From Candidatus Aminicenantota bacterium (lineage in GTDB: Bacteria; Acidobacteriota; Aminicenantia; JAMOAD01), in contig JAMOUT010000054.1 in NCBI GenBank assembly GCA_027061995.1, forward strand, positions 1 to 42,427: a DNA stretch of 42,427 nucleotides. The letters are read 5' to 3'. Positions 35,751 to 42,427 of the stretch are shown here, one piece after another. Positions within the stretch are counted from its first letter, which is position 1, and every line of letters begins with the position of its first letter. Under the pieces are notes generated by a model. It did no database searches. It saw only the letters and a list, made by a program, of their open reading frames with translations, and had not been told where the DNA came from. A program made the position numbers and the translations under genes.

Positions 35751-36574
35751 CTGTTTTCAGACAATTTTTTTATTTTTTCCCTTATTTTTTTTGCTTCCGA
35801 AGAATTCGGGAATCTTCTAATAATCTCTTTATAAACTTCAATTGCCTTTTTTTTATTATTACCCCGCTCATAATAGTAAGCGGCTCCGAAAAGTGCGTCT
35901 TTTCCGTCTTTTTCAGAAAACTTGTCTTTTATCGAAAGCAAAACTTCTGCAGCCTTATTAAATTTTTTCCATTTATAATAAGCATAAGCCTTCTTATCAT
36001 ACCCCTCTTTCTCCATTTTCTCATCCTTTCCTTTTGCCTTGGCTATAAGTTTATCAAGAATATCTATCGCTTTTGCAAATTCAGCTCTTGCAATATATTT
36101 TGTCGCTATATCACTCATAAGTTTAAAATTATTTTTCTCCTTTCTATATCTGTTAAGATAATCTTTCAGAGTCCCTTTACCAATCTTAAAACCTTCAAGT
36201 ATTTTTATCATCTGTTCGGTTGTTTTATAACCGAGAATCCTGTCAATCTCCTCGCCGGTTTTTTCAAACACTATTGTAGTGGGATAACCGTAAACCTTAA
36301 AAGTTGATTCCGCAACCTTATCTTTCTCAGGATTAACCTCAATAAGCATATAATTCTCTTTCTTAAAATAATCAAGCATCTTTTTATCTTTCAGAGTTGT
36401 TTTAAACAGCATTCTGCAGTGGGGGCACCAATCGGTATGAAAAACAAAAAACACCCTTTTTTTACTCTTTTTTGCCTCTTTTAATGCGGTTTTCCAATCA
36501 TTCCGAAAAAGGGAATTTGATGAAAACATAAAAAACGGGATTAATAAGAAAGATAAAAGCAGATTTTTTTTCAT
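35747..36574 (-). CDS. Exported thioredoxin-fold protein with TPR repeats
   Basis: 275 aa from the ATG at 36574 (MKKNLLLSFLLIPFFMFS), preceded by GAGGAGAG. A longer frame to 36643 lacks a binding site and would mask the signal peptide. After the signal peptide (about 1-20) comes a thioredoxin-like domain with VFFVFHTDWCPHCRM (CPHC active site) and GYPTTIVFEK (cis-Pro). From about residue 135 there are TPR-type repeats (EFAKAIDILDKLIAKAKGKD, KKKAIEVYKEIIRRFPNSSE). It is predicted to be periplasmic and to reduce, oxidise or bind thiol proteins. The partner is unknown. Confidence 0.85.
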   Translation of the reverse strand: MKKNLLLSFLLIPFFMFSSNSLFRNDWKTALKEAKKSKKRVFFVFHTDWCPHCRMLFKTTLKDKKMLDYFKKENYMLIEVNPEKDKVAESTFKVYGYPTTIVFEKTGEEIDRILGYKTTEQMIKILEGFKIGKGTLKDYLNRYRKEKNNFKLMSDIATKYIARAEFAKAIDILDKLIAKAKGKDEKMEKEGYDKKAYAYYKWKKFNKAAEVLLSIKDKFSEKDGKDALFGAAYYYERGNNKKKAIEVYKEIIRRFPNSSEAKKIREKIKKLSENS

Positions 36575-36609
36575 AATACACTCTCCTCGGATAGAATATA
36601 GAATAAAGT

Positions 36610-36639
36610 ATGATACAGTTATTTTCCCCGTTTTGTCAA
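36610..36639 (-). promoter_or_regulatory. Sigma-70 promoter of the thioredoxin-TPR gene
   Basis: TTGACA (36634-36639) and TATCAT (36610-36615) are 18 nt apart on the minus strand, about 36 nt before the start codon at 36574. Confidence 0.6.
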
Positions 36640-36659
36640 ACAAAATATAAAAATAATCA

Positions 36660-36738
36660 AATCTGTTTTGAAAGTCCTTAGCTCGGAGCTACCTTCCTCT
36701 GAAACAGATTGAAGATTTTCTGCGGAATCGGGCGATTC
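36660..36738. repeat. Nested inverted repeats downstream of metH
   Basis: AATCTGTTT (36660-36668) pairs with AAACAGATT (36702-36710); inside it TAGCTC-G-GAGCTA (36679-36691) is a near-perfect palindrome; next to it GAATCG-GG-CGATTC (36725-36738). The stretch lies between metH and the promoter of the thioredoxin gene. It may end metH transcription, though no U-run follows. Confidence 0.4.
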
Positions 36739-36778
36739 AACTTTATGTTTTTAACTTATTGACACACCATTTTCATAT

Positions 36779-39193
36779 TCAATCAATCAAAATTTCTATC
36801 TTTTTTATTGTATCCATAGCATCTTTACCATAGGCATCGGCACCTATCTCTCTTGCAAAAGAGGGGGAGACCGCGGCACCTCCGATTATAACCTTTTTAT
36901 CGGGAGCCATCTTATTTTTCATCTCCACAATCTTTCCCATCTCCTCCATCGTAGTGGTCATTAAAGCTGAAAGAGCTATTATATCAGCCTCCCCTTTAAC
37001 GGCTGTATCAACAATAATATCAGCCGGAGTGTTTTTTCCCAGATCAACAACATCATATCCGTAATTTCTCAGAACAAGTGCAACTATGTTCTTACCTATA
37101 TCATGAAGATCTCCCTTGACTGTGGCTATAACGATTTTAACCTTTTTTTCCGCGCTTGCATTTAATTTAAGTTTTTCCTCAAGAACGGAGGAAGCCTCCT
37201 CCATTGCTTCCGCTGACAGAATCAATTGGGGGAGAAAATATATCTTTTTCTCATAAAAATCCCCCACTTTTTTTAAAGCTGGAGAGAGAATCTCTTCAAG
37301 AACTTTCAAAGGTTCGTTTCCCTCATCTATAAGTTTAAGTGTAAGTGTTTTTGCAATCTCTTTCTCACCCTCTATTATTGCATTGTTCAATCTCTCTTCA
37401 TCCGTCAACTCTTTGTTTTGATTATCCGGTTTTTCCTCAATCTCAACCTCTGTATTTCTGAAAATCTCAACAAAACTCGATAAGCCCTTATCCCTTCCGG
37501 ATATGGCATCCGAAGCTTTAATTATATCAATCATCTCTTTGTCAAGAGGATTCAGAATGGCACTGTCAAGTCCATTAAATATGGCATTCGCAAGAAAAAC
37601 CCTGTTTAAAAGAGCTCTCCCCGGAAGACCGAAAGAAAAATTGGATAAACCTATAACAGTGTTAAGCCCCATATCTTTTATCGTCTTTATGGCTTGTATG
37701 GTTTGTTCCCCGTTTTTCTGAGAGGTGGAGATTGTAAGGACAATAGGGTCAACAAGAATATCCTCGTCCTTAAATCCGTAATCTTTCGCTTTTTTATAGA
37801 GTTTTTCTATTATCTTAACCCTTTCATCAGCATTCTCGGGGATACCGTTTTCATTCAAAGCCAATAATATCGCTCCCGCACCATACTTTCTCGCAAGAGG
37901 CAACAGAGTCTCGTAAGATTCGGGATCTCCCGTAATGGAATTTATAAAAGGTTTTCCGCTGTAAACTTTCATCGCAAGCTCTATTGAATTCGTTTTATTA
38001 TTATCTATCAAAAGGGGAAGTTGTGATATACCCTGAATCTGTTTTATTGCAAGAGCATAAAATTCAGGTTTTTTATCTCCAGTTCTTCCGAAATTTATGT
38101 CGAGTGCATCAGCTCCAGCTTCCTCCTGTTTTCTCGCAAGTTTTCTAACCAAATCAAGTCTTTCCTCTTTAAGTTCCCTTAAAAGTTTTTTCTTTCCGAA
38201 AGGATTTATATTTTCCCCTATTATTTTAAAACAGGATTCGGAGCCGGCTTCAAACGCCCTGTTTCTGCTTGTAATAATCGTATTTTTATTATCCCTCGTT
38301 TGTTTAACGGGAGGTTTGCCTTTGTATCTGTTTGCTATCATCTTTATATGTTCCGGATTTGTTCCGCAGCAGCCCCCCACAATATTCACCCCGTTTTCAT
38401 AAAATTTTTCAACATATCTCATATATTCATCAGGTTTCATGGGATAACTGATTTTACCATCCTTTTTTTCGGGGATACCCGCATTTGCATATACAATCAA
38501 AGGTTTATCGGAATATTTTTTTATCTGTTTTACAAACTCCACGAACTCTCTCGGATGTCCTCCGCAATTTATACCGAATATATCAGCATCAGTGGAATTA
38601 AATGTCGCAGCCGCAATCTCCGGAGTTGTTCCCGTCAGAGTCAATCCACCCTCAATGGGATAAGAGATTGAGATTGCGACAGGAATGTCAACAGCATCCT
38701 TTGCGGCTCTCAAACCTATCTTTGCCTCGAGAATATCTATCTGAGTTTCTATAAGAATAAAATCAACTCCCCCCTTTGAAAGAGCTTTAATCTGCTCATA
38801 ATAATTATCATAAACCTCATCTTCGCTTAACTCCCCGAGAGGTTTTATCAATTTGCCGATAGGACCGATGGAGCCCGCTATAAACACCTGTTTACCCGAT
38901 TGTCTCACGGCCTCTTTCGCAACAGCAACAGCTCTCAAATTCAATTCCTCGACTCTGTCTTCAAGATTATAATCTCCGAGTTTTATCCTGTTGCCCCCGA
39001 AACTGTTTGTCTCTATTATATCGGCTCCCGCTTCTATAAAAGATTTATGAACATCAATGATAATCTCTTTTTTTTCAATATTCATAAGCTCGGGGCAACC
39101 TATATCAGAACTTTCCGTTCTTTTCATTATCTCGGTTCCCATTGCACCATCAAGAATTAAAACTCTCTTTTTAATCTCTTCCAATATTTTCAT
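36779..39193 (-). CDS. metH: Cobalamin-dependent methionine synthase MetH lacking the reactivation domain
   Basis: 804 aa. Domains in order: homocysteine-binding barrel with zinc-ligand cysteines (DGAMGTEI, GINCGGH near 207, VGGCCGTNPEH near 275), pterin-binding barrel (GENINPFGKKK near 326, DALDINFGRT), cap helices, and B12-binding domain with DLHDIGKNI near 697, SALMTTTM and GGAAVSPSFAREIGADAYGKDA. It methylates homocysteine using methyltetrahydrofolate. E. coli MetH is about 1227 aa with a C-terminal SAM-binding reactivation domain; here that domain is the separate upstream gene 39190-39816, which overlaps it by 4 nt. Confidence 0.94.
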   Translation of the reverse strand: MKILEEIKKRVLILDGAMGTEIMKRTESSDIGCPELMNIEKKEIIIDVHKSFIEAGADIIETNSFGGNRIKLGDYNLEDRVEELNLRAVAVAKEAVRQSGKQVFIAGSIGPIGKLIKPLGELSEDEVYDNYYEQIKALSKGGVDFILIETQIDILEAKIGLRAAKDAVDIPVAISISYPIEGGLTLTGTTPEIAAATFNSTDADIFGINCGGHPREFVEFVKQIKKYSDKPLIVYANAGIPEKKDGKISYPMKPDEYMRYVEKFYENGVNIVGGCCGTNPEHIKMIANRYKGKPPVKQTRDNKNTIITSRNRAFEAGSESCFKIIGENINPFGKKKLLRELKEERLDLVRKLARKQEEAGADALDINFGRTGDKKPEFYALAIKQIQGISQLPLLIDNNKTNSIELAMKVYSGKPFINSITGDPESYETLLPLARKYGAGAILLALNENGIPENADERVKIIEKLYKKAKDYGFKDEDILVDPIVLTISTSQKNGEQTIQAIKTIKDMGLNTVIGLSNFSFGLPGRALLNRVFLANAIFNGLDSAILNPLDKEMIDIIKASDAISGRDKGLSSFVEIFRNTEVEIEEKPDNQNKELTDEERLNNAIIEGEKEIAKTLTLKLIDEGNEPLKVLEEILSPALKKVGDFYEKKIYFLPQLILSAEAMEEASSVLEEKLKLNASAEKKVKIVIATVKGDLHDIGKNIVALVLRNYGYDVVDLGKNTPADIIVDTAVKGEADIIALSALMTTTMEEMGKIVEMKNKMAPDKKVIIGGAAVSPSFAREIGADAYGKDAMDTIKKIEILID

Positions 39194-39816
39194 CTTTCAA
39201 CTCCTATAAAAGCTGTTATTGTTTTTTGAGGCAAAAGCAGATTGGTGTCGGTTATCTTAACCCCTATTTTTTCCAATTCAAGCTCCTCATACAATTGCTT
39301 TTGCACTGAGATATCAAGATCTCCGTATCCAGGGCTGTATCTTTTCGTAAGCGAATATCGGTTTTGCCTTGCCTCTATATCAAAAAAATGATTTATCGAA
39401 TTAGCGGCACCCTCAACAGCTTCACTTCCGACAGCATCATATATCAGTGCCTCATTCATCTTTTTATTTTCATTCAACTCTTTTATCCTGTCCTCGATCC
39501 ATGAACCTATCGTTATCCCGAAAAAAATAACCGCAAAAGAATCTTCAAAAAGTTTTGACAGATTTTTACTTTTAAGTTTAAGATTCGTATTTTCAAAGGA
39601 GATATCATAATCTTTGATATCTTTAATCTTTCTTATAATATAGCTCCCTTTACCTTTCCCGTTTTCATAGGTCAATTTTAATATCTCATCAAGTTTTTCC
39701 GCAAAATCCTTTGATATTTTTGTTTTACCCCTTTTGTATCCCAATAAGGATAAAACAGCCTTTTTGTTTATTATATATGAGATATTATCTTTTAAAATCA
39801 GTTTATCAAAAATCAT
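39190..39816 (-). CDS. Stand-alone MetH reactivation (AdoMet-binding) domain protein
   Basis: 208 aa. DAVGSEAVEGAANSIN, YSLTKRYSPGYGDLDISVQK and LLLPQKTITAFIGVER match the activation domain at the end of normal MetH (R-x-S-x-G-Y-x-x-x-P-like core, here RYSPGYGD). In E. coli that domain binds SAM and flavodoxin to reduce oxidised cob(II)alamin. As a separate subunit it would dock on the 804-aa MetH encoded directly after it with a 4-nt ATGA overlap. Split forms are known in several anaerobes. The N-terminal 80 residues are less conserved. Confidence 0.85.
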   Translation of the reverse strand: MIFDKLILKDNISYIINKKAVLSLLGYKRGKTKISKDFAEKLDEILKLTYENGKGKGSYIIRKIKDIKDYDISFENTNLKLKSKNLSKLFEDSFAVIFFGITIGSWIEDRIKELNENKKMNEALIYDAVGSEAVEGAANSINHFFDIEARQNRYSLTKRYSPGYGDLDISVQKQLYEELELEKIGVKITDTNLLLPQKTITAFIGVER

Positions 39817-39866
39817 CTTTACCTCGCAATTATTTTTGCCTCGCTATTATCATTGCCTTACATTAG

Positions 39867-39896
39867 ATTATACCGTAAAATTATACTATTTGTCGG
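39867..39896 (-). promoter_or_regulatory. Possible promoter of the metH operon
   Basis: A perfect TATAAT (minus strand, 39867-39872) lies 18 nt after CCGACA (39891-39896), a partial -35 box. It would start transcription about 45 nt before the activation-domain gene. I saw no SAM or cobalamin riboswitch core between them. Confidence 0.4.
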
Positions 39897-40247
39897 AGGA
39901 AAAATAAAGAAATCAAAACCGGTTTATAAAGCTTTGAACCCCGAGTTTTTTACCGGATTGCAATTTTACGGTTGACATTTTCCACGCACCAAATCATGAA
40001 GCAGAGCAGCCGATCGAATTGTTCTATGATAAAAAACAAAATAATTCATAAATACCGAAATAGATTGTATCTTAATGCTTCTTATATCTCAATGTTAATT
40101 CATATAATTACTAATATAAATTTTGTCCTTTCCTAATTAGTTAATATTTTCATCTATTATAAACATAGTATTGTTTTTAAGACCGGAATACTGTATTGAT
40201 TGTTTTTTTCAGAACACAATTTATGATAATACTATTTTCAAAATATT
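39897..40247. other. Intergenic stretch without recognised gene
   Basis: About 350 nt between the metH operon promoter and the small hydrophobic ORF. It holds a self-complementary AAACCGGTTT near 39917, a plus-strand TTGACA at 39974 without a matching -10, and no frame that I can support. It looks like decayed sequence. Confidence 0.4.
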
Positions 40248-40322
40248 CTATTTATAAATGATACTTGATAAAAACAAGCTCCCTACAAGCAAAACCCCTA
40301 TTATATATTCTCTAAATCTCAT
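40248..40322 (-). CDS. Possible 24-aa hydrophobic peptide
   Basis: An ATG 1 nt after the propeller stop opens MRFREYIIGVLLVGSLFLSS and ends IIYK. It is one hydrophobic helix with a basic N-terminus, like a small membrane peptide or the start of a decayed membrane protein. No clear Shine-Dalgarno. It could be translated by coupling to the upstream propeller gene. Very short, so support is weak. Confidence 0.25.
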   Translation of the reverse strand: MRFREYIIGVLLVGSLFLSSIIYK

Positions 40323-40323
40323 G

Positions 40324-41430
40324 CTATTTATCCGTTATCTTGAATTTGCGGAGCTTGAATTTCTGATCGGAAAATCCGGCACTCACCGTTTCAAGAATAT
40401 AAAGAGATTTTGTTTCTCTCTTATAGTAAGCTTTCAAATCATCAACATATTCGGACTCTGTCTTTATCAATTTTATTTCCTTGATTATATTTCCATTAAT
40501 ACTATTATAAATTTGAATATAAATATCTTGTCTGTTTCTTAAACTATCATACTTTGTAAAAAGCAACCCTACTTTATTATTGCCAATATAAAATAATTTT
40601 ATAACAAAAGACATCTTTTTCACCTTTTCATTAAGCATATTAAGGTTTCTCCTTTTTATCGCTTCTCTAATCTCTTTAGAAATGTAAGGAGATATAAAAT
40701 TTTTGCTTCTTTTTCCGAAAACAAACACTTTGTTCTGTTTTTTACTTAATCTTACGATTCGTATCTTTGTTGATAAAACATAAAAGAAGTATTTTTGTGA
40801 AAAAGAAGAACTACTGCCTATAGGCATTAAGCCTATTGTGTTTAAAAAAAAATCATTTGCTTCCTTTTGGTTCTTTACTCCGTATGCTATGGTTGCCGGT
40901 AATAATAATTTTTTTGTTTTTCTTTTTACATTATAAACAAAAAGTGTATAACTTTTCCTTGTTTTTCTATCAAAACTATCAAATTCTTCTCCTGTCATTA
41001 ATACTTTATCTTTATCAATATACTGCATTTCTGTTATAAAAGACTCAAATTTAATTTTTTTATTTTCCATAAATCTTAATTGTCTATCTATTTTATATAA
41101 AAATAGAGCTCTTCTTCTTATATCATAAATTAACAATTCGTCTTTATAAGATGTAAAACAAAGGAGATTTAAAAATTCATTCGGGCCGACTCCTTTTCTC
41201 CCGAGCACTTTAATAAACTTCCCTTTTTTACTATATATCTTTATATTCGATGCTTTCCTATCCATAATAAAAACATAATCTTTATCCGTTACAAAAAAAG
41301 AAATAGGCTCCACTATTATAGTCTTAGCTTGTTTAAGATAGAAATTATCGACTTCAAATATTTTTTGAGAATGCACCATATTTACTAAAATCAAAAGCAA
41401 CAAACTAATAATTATCTTTTTTCTTTTCAC
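40324..41430 (-). CDS. Secreted 6-bladed beta-propeller protein
   Basis: 368 aa. The signal peptide is RKKIIISLLLLILVNMVHSQ; no lipobox cysteine is seen, so it is probably cut by signal peptidase I. The mature part is strand-rich with blade-like units: DKDYVFIMDRKASNIKIYSK, GKFIKVLGRKGVGPNEFLN, YKDELLIYDIRRRALFLYK and similar. This is the 6-bladed beta-propeller (DUF5128/NHL-like) pattern, with the G-x-G-P-x-E-F motif common in that family. In Bacteroidetes such proteins often sit next to small NVEALA peptides; here a 63-aa exported peptide gene lies 99 nt upstream on the same strand. Role unknown; peptide binding is an attractive guess. Confidence 0.78.
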   Translation of the reverse strand: MKRKKIIISLLLLILVNMVHSQKIFEVDNFYLKQAKTIIVEPISFFVTDKDYVFIMDRKASNIKIYSKKGKFIKVLGRKGVGPNEFLNLLCFTSYKDELLIYDIRRRALFLYKIDRQLRFMENKKIKFESFITEMQYIDKDKVLMTGEEFDSFDRKTRKSYTLFVYNVKRKTKKLLLPATIAYGVKNQKEANDFFLNTIGLMPIGSSSSFSQKYFFYVLSTKIRIVRLSKKQNKVFVFGKRSKNFISPYISKEIREAIKRRNLNMLNEKVKKMSFVIKLFYIGNNKVGLLFTKYDSLRNRQDIYIQIYNSINGNIIKEIKLIKTESEYVDDLKAYYKRETKSLYILETVSAGFSDQKFKLRKFKITDK

Positions 41431-41471
41431 ACAAACCTCCGTTTTCCAAAGTTTATTTTAATTATAAATTA

Positions 41472-41504
41472 AACGGTACCGATATGTTAATTATCGGCAC
41501 CGTT
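41472..41504 (-). terminator. 12-bp hairpin between peptide and propeller genes
   Basis: Arms 41472-41483 and 41493-41504 (on the minus strand AACGGTGCCGAT ... ATCGGTACCGTT) pair over 12 bp with one G-U, loop 9 nt, followed by TTTAATTTATAAT. It could stop most transcription after the peptide gene and let part continue into the propeller gene, giving more peptide than propeller. Confidence 0.55.
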
Positions 41505-41529
41505 CTTGTTCAATAATTAAACTACCGTT

Positions 41530-41721
41530 CTAATAAAAAATTATCAATGTGCAATCACCACAACGAGTAATTAAACAATCCTGCGCAATCGGACAATAAT
41601 ACAGACCATCAATTATTATTGAGCTCGCATAAGCATTTTTACTCGTAAAATTCGCAATAGAGATAAAAATCCCAACAACCATCAAGACTATCATCAAACT
41701 TGTAATAATTTTTTTACCCAT
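41530..41721 (-). CDS. Exported cysteine-containing peptide precursor, NVEALA-like layout
   Basis: 63 aa. MGKKIITSLMIVLMVVGIFI is a basic-plus-hydrophobic signal segment, and NAYASS gives a good A-x-A cut site after residue 32. The mature 31-residue part holds four cysteines spaced C-x7-C-like (YYCPIAQDCLITRCGDC: C-x5-C-x4-C-x2-C) and ends in LIIFY. Bacteroidetes NVEALA proteins have the same size, signal-like N-terminus, Cys-rich end and adjacent 6-bladed propeller gene, but the NVEALA motif itself is not exact here. AGGAGG lies 17 nt from this ATG and 4 nt from a micro-ORF that overlaps the start by 8 nt, which suggests coupled translation. Confidence 0.7.
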   Translation of the reverse strand: MGKKIITSLMIVLMVVGIFISIANFTSKNAYASSIIIDGLYYCPIAQDCLITRCGDCTLIIFY

Positions 41722-41734
41722 TCTTTTTTAACAT
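41714..41734 (-). CDS. 6-codon micro-ORF coupled to the peptide gene
   Basis: ATG at 41734 reads MLKKNG then TAA and sits 4 nt after AGGAGG (41739-41744). Its stop overlaps the peptide ATG (ATGGGTAA, 8 nt). Ribosomes ending here could restart on the peptide gene. A frameshift reading (MLKKNGKKIITS if one base is absent) is the alternative. Confidence 0.4.
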   Translation of the reverse strand: MLKKNG

Positions 41735-41782
41735 TTTTCCTCCTAAAATATTAATCAATTTCTTAACATTTTTCAACAAAAT

Positions 41783-41863
41783 TTATAATCCTAAACATTT
41801 AACGAGCGGAGAAGTAAAGCTTCCGCTCATTTCATCGGAAATTTCAGTCTTGTTTTTAACCAC
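41783..41863 (-). CDS. Candidate 26-aa peptide (GTG start)
   Basis: A GTG at 41863, 9 nt after a perfect AAGGAGGTG (41871-41879), opens a frame with an acidic front (KNKTEISDEMSG) and a short end with one cysteine (TSPLVKCLGL). It overlaps a 12-codon ATG frame (41827-41865, MWLKTRLKFPMK) that shares the same ribosome binding site; only one is likely used. The hairpin at 41804-41828 lies inside it. Could be a secreted signal or modified peptide, or a chance frame. Confidence 0.3.
   Translation of the reverse strand: MVKNKTEISDEMSGSFTSPLVKCLGL
41804..41828 (-). promoter_or_regulatory. Hairpin after the leader ORF
   Basis: GAGCGGA (41804-41810) and TCCGCTC (41822-41828) form a perfect 7-bp GC-rich stem, loop 11 nt, in AT-rich surroundings, between the leader frames and the peptide gene. 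No U-run follows, so a role in translation or RNA stability fits better than termination. Confidence 0.45.
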
Positions 41864-41865
41864 AT
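41827..41865 (-). CDS. Candidate 12-aa leader peptide (ATG start)
   Basis: ATG at 41865 has ideal spacing (7 nt) from AGGAGG and encodes a basic 12-mer. It ends on the right arm of the hairpin at 41804-41828, as leader peptides of attenuators do. It competes with the GTG frame above. Confidence 0.35.
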   Translation of the reverse strand: MWLKTRLKFPMK

Positions 41866-41889
41866 ATTTACACCTCCTTCATCAAAGCT

Positions 41890-42087
41890 TAAAGCATAGA
41901 GCCTCGAAGCATCGGAGCTAAAAACATTTTTGGGCAGCTGCACCAATTTTTTTCTTATTCCTTGATTTACCCTCACAAGTTTTTTCTCATTGTTTCGCTC
42001 CCGATTTATAAATTGGTGCGGGATCTCCGCTCACTTCGTTCGCTTCGACATTCATAATTATTACCGACTCCGAGGCTCTATGCTTTA
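41890..42087. repeat. 198-nt nested inverted-repeat element
   Basis: Outer arms 41890-41909 and 42068-42087 are complementary in 19 of 20 positions (TAAAGCATAGAGCCTCG[A/G]AG). Inside, GCACCAATTT (41940-41949) pairs with AAATTGGTGC (42010-42019), and GCGG/CCGC (42018-42030) forms a small third hairpin. The composition (CGAACGAAGTGAGCG-like) differs from the flanks. It may be a MITE-like repeat or a structured RNA. A 48-aa minus-strand frame (41987-42133) crosses it but is probably incidental. Confidence 0.6.
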
Positions 42088-42165
42088 TGCTTATTGGCTT
42101 CTTTGAAAGTTTTGTAAACTTAATTTTTTTCATAATTCTTTATAGTTGACTTCAATTTTTTATTT

Positions 42166-42177
42166 TACAGCGCTGTA
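42166..42177. repeat. 12-nt palindrome TACAGCGCTGTA
   Basis: A perfect palindrome 11 nt after the stop of the partial propeller gene, flanked by A/T runs on both sides. Possibly a short terminator or a protein site. Confidence 0.35.
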
Positions 42178-42188
42178 TTTTTTTGAAT

Positions 42189-42427
42189 TTATAATTTTAC
42201 TCTAATCAACCTAACAGTATCATCAGAATTTTTAATAGGGACGAAAATATAATCATTGAAAAACCAGATTAGTTTTGATCTTGAAGAAAATCTCTCTATT
42301 TTGAAAGTATCTATATCTAATTCTATTTTGGATATAACTCTTCCGGAACTTGAATAAACTCTGATTATAGGACTCTTTAAGTAATAATGACCTTCATATG
42401 ATGCAATCCATATATTTCCATTACTAT
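42189..42427 (-). CDS. Second beta-propeller protein, N-terminal part outside the window
   Basis: The last 78 or so codons are inside; the gene begins beyond the right edge. It reads GNIWIASYEGHYYLKSPIIR, VYSSSGRVISKIELD, and ends TVRLIRVKL. GNIW..., SPIIRVYSSSGR... and the alternating strands are blade repeats of the 6-bladed propeller type, as in 40324-41430. Two propeller genes thus flank the peptide and repeat element. Signal peptide cannot be checked. Confidence 0.6.
   Translation of the reverse strand, partial: SNGNIWIASYEGHYYLKSPIIRVYSSSGRVISKIELDIDTFKIERFSSRSKLIWFFNDYIFVPIKNSDDTVRLIRVKL

Noticed and set aside
39817-39900. Riboswitch (SAM or cobalamin) before the metH operon
   Set aside because: The leader is under about 50 nt from the likely start and shows no conserved riboswitch core.
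40258-40542. Plus-strand 94-codon frame near the propeller 3' end
   Set aside because: Overlaps the propeller gene antisense for most of its length and has no Shine-Dalgarno.

Overview
The window is AT-rich, densely coded DNA from a bacterium with Gram-negative features: dTDP-rhamnose and CMP-sugar surface polysaccharide genes, type II/IV pseudopilins, no sporulation genes. I cannot name the lineage from sequence alone. The low GC, the PheT without a tRNA-binding domain, the split methionine synthase and the propeller/peptide modules suggest a poorly characterised phylum.

Layout. (1) 1-16117, minus strand: a surface-glycan locus. Read in transcription order from high to low coordinates, it holds a 906-aa helical/beta-propeller protein coupled to a nucleotidyltransferase remnant, a CMP-sugar synthetase, a GT2, a cyclase, a 2-hydroxyacid dehydrogenase, an SDR, a DUF115 transferase, a radical SAM protein, a GT2-TPR protein, RmlC, a two-gene nucleotidyltransferase cassette, RmlD, a TagB/TagF-like polyol-phosphate transferase, an AAA/DUF4143 ATPase and an IspD/TarI-type cytidylyltransferase cut by the window edge. 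Most neighbours overlap or nearly touch. (2) 16542-18894, minus: two secreted paralogues with Kre9/KNH-type Ig-like domains, the first behind a sigma-54-like promoter. (3) 19114-27014, plus: a di-iron metallo-beta-lactamase protein behind a textbook sigma-70 promoter, four tandem pseudopilins, a DUF948 and a YtxH protein, enolase, and an orphan OppD-type ATPase whose start codon position reads ATA.

(4) 27137-35750, minus: a housekeeping superoperon hup - tRNA-Val(GAC) - thrS - infC - rpmI - rplT - pheS - pheT - zapB-like - zapA - rny from one strong promoter. infC most likely starts at AUU, as in E. coli. (5) 35747-36574, minus: an exported thioredoxin-TPR protein. (6) 36779-39816, minus: MetH without its reactivation domain, and that domain as a separate overlapping gene. 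(7) 40248-42427, minus: two secreted 6-bladed beta-propeller proteins flanking a 63-aa exported peptide precursor with four cysteines, several micro-ORFs, hairpins and a 198-nt nested inverted-repeat element. This resembles the NVEALA-peptide/propeller pairs of Bacteroidetes and is the best candidate here for an undescribed system.

How they work together: region 1 makes activated sugars (dTDP-rhamnose, a CMP-linked acid sugar, perhaps a CDP-polyol) and the transferases that use them. Region 3 may supply filament subunits for a secretion or pilus machine encoded elsewhere. Region 4 is core translation and cell division. Region 7 is a peptide-export module of unknown role.
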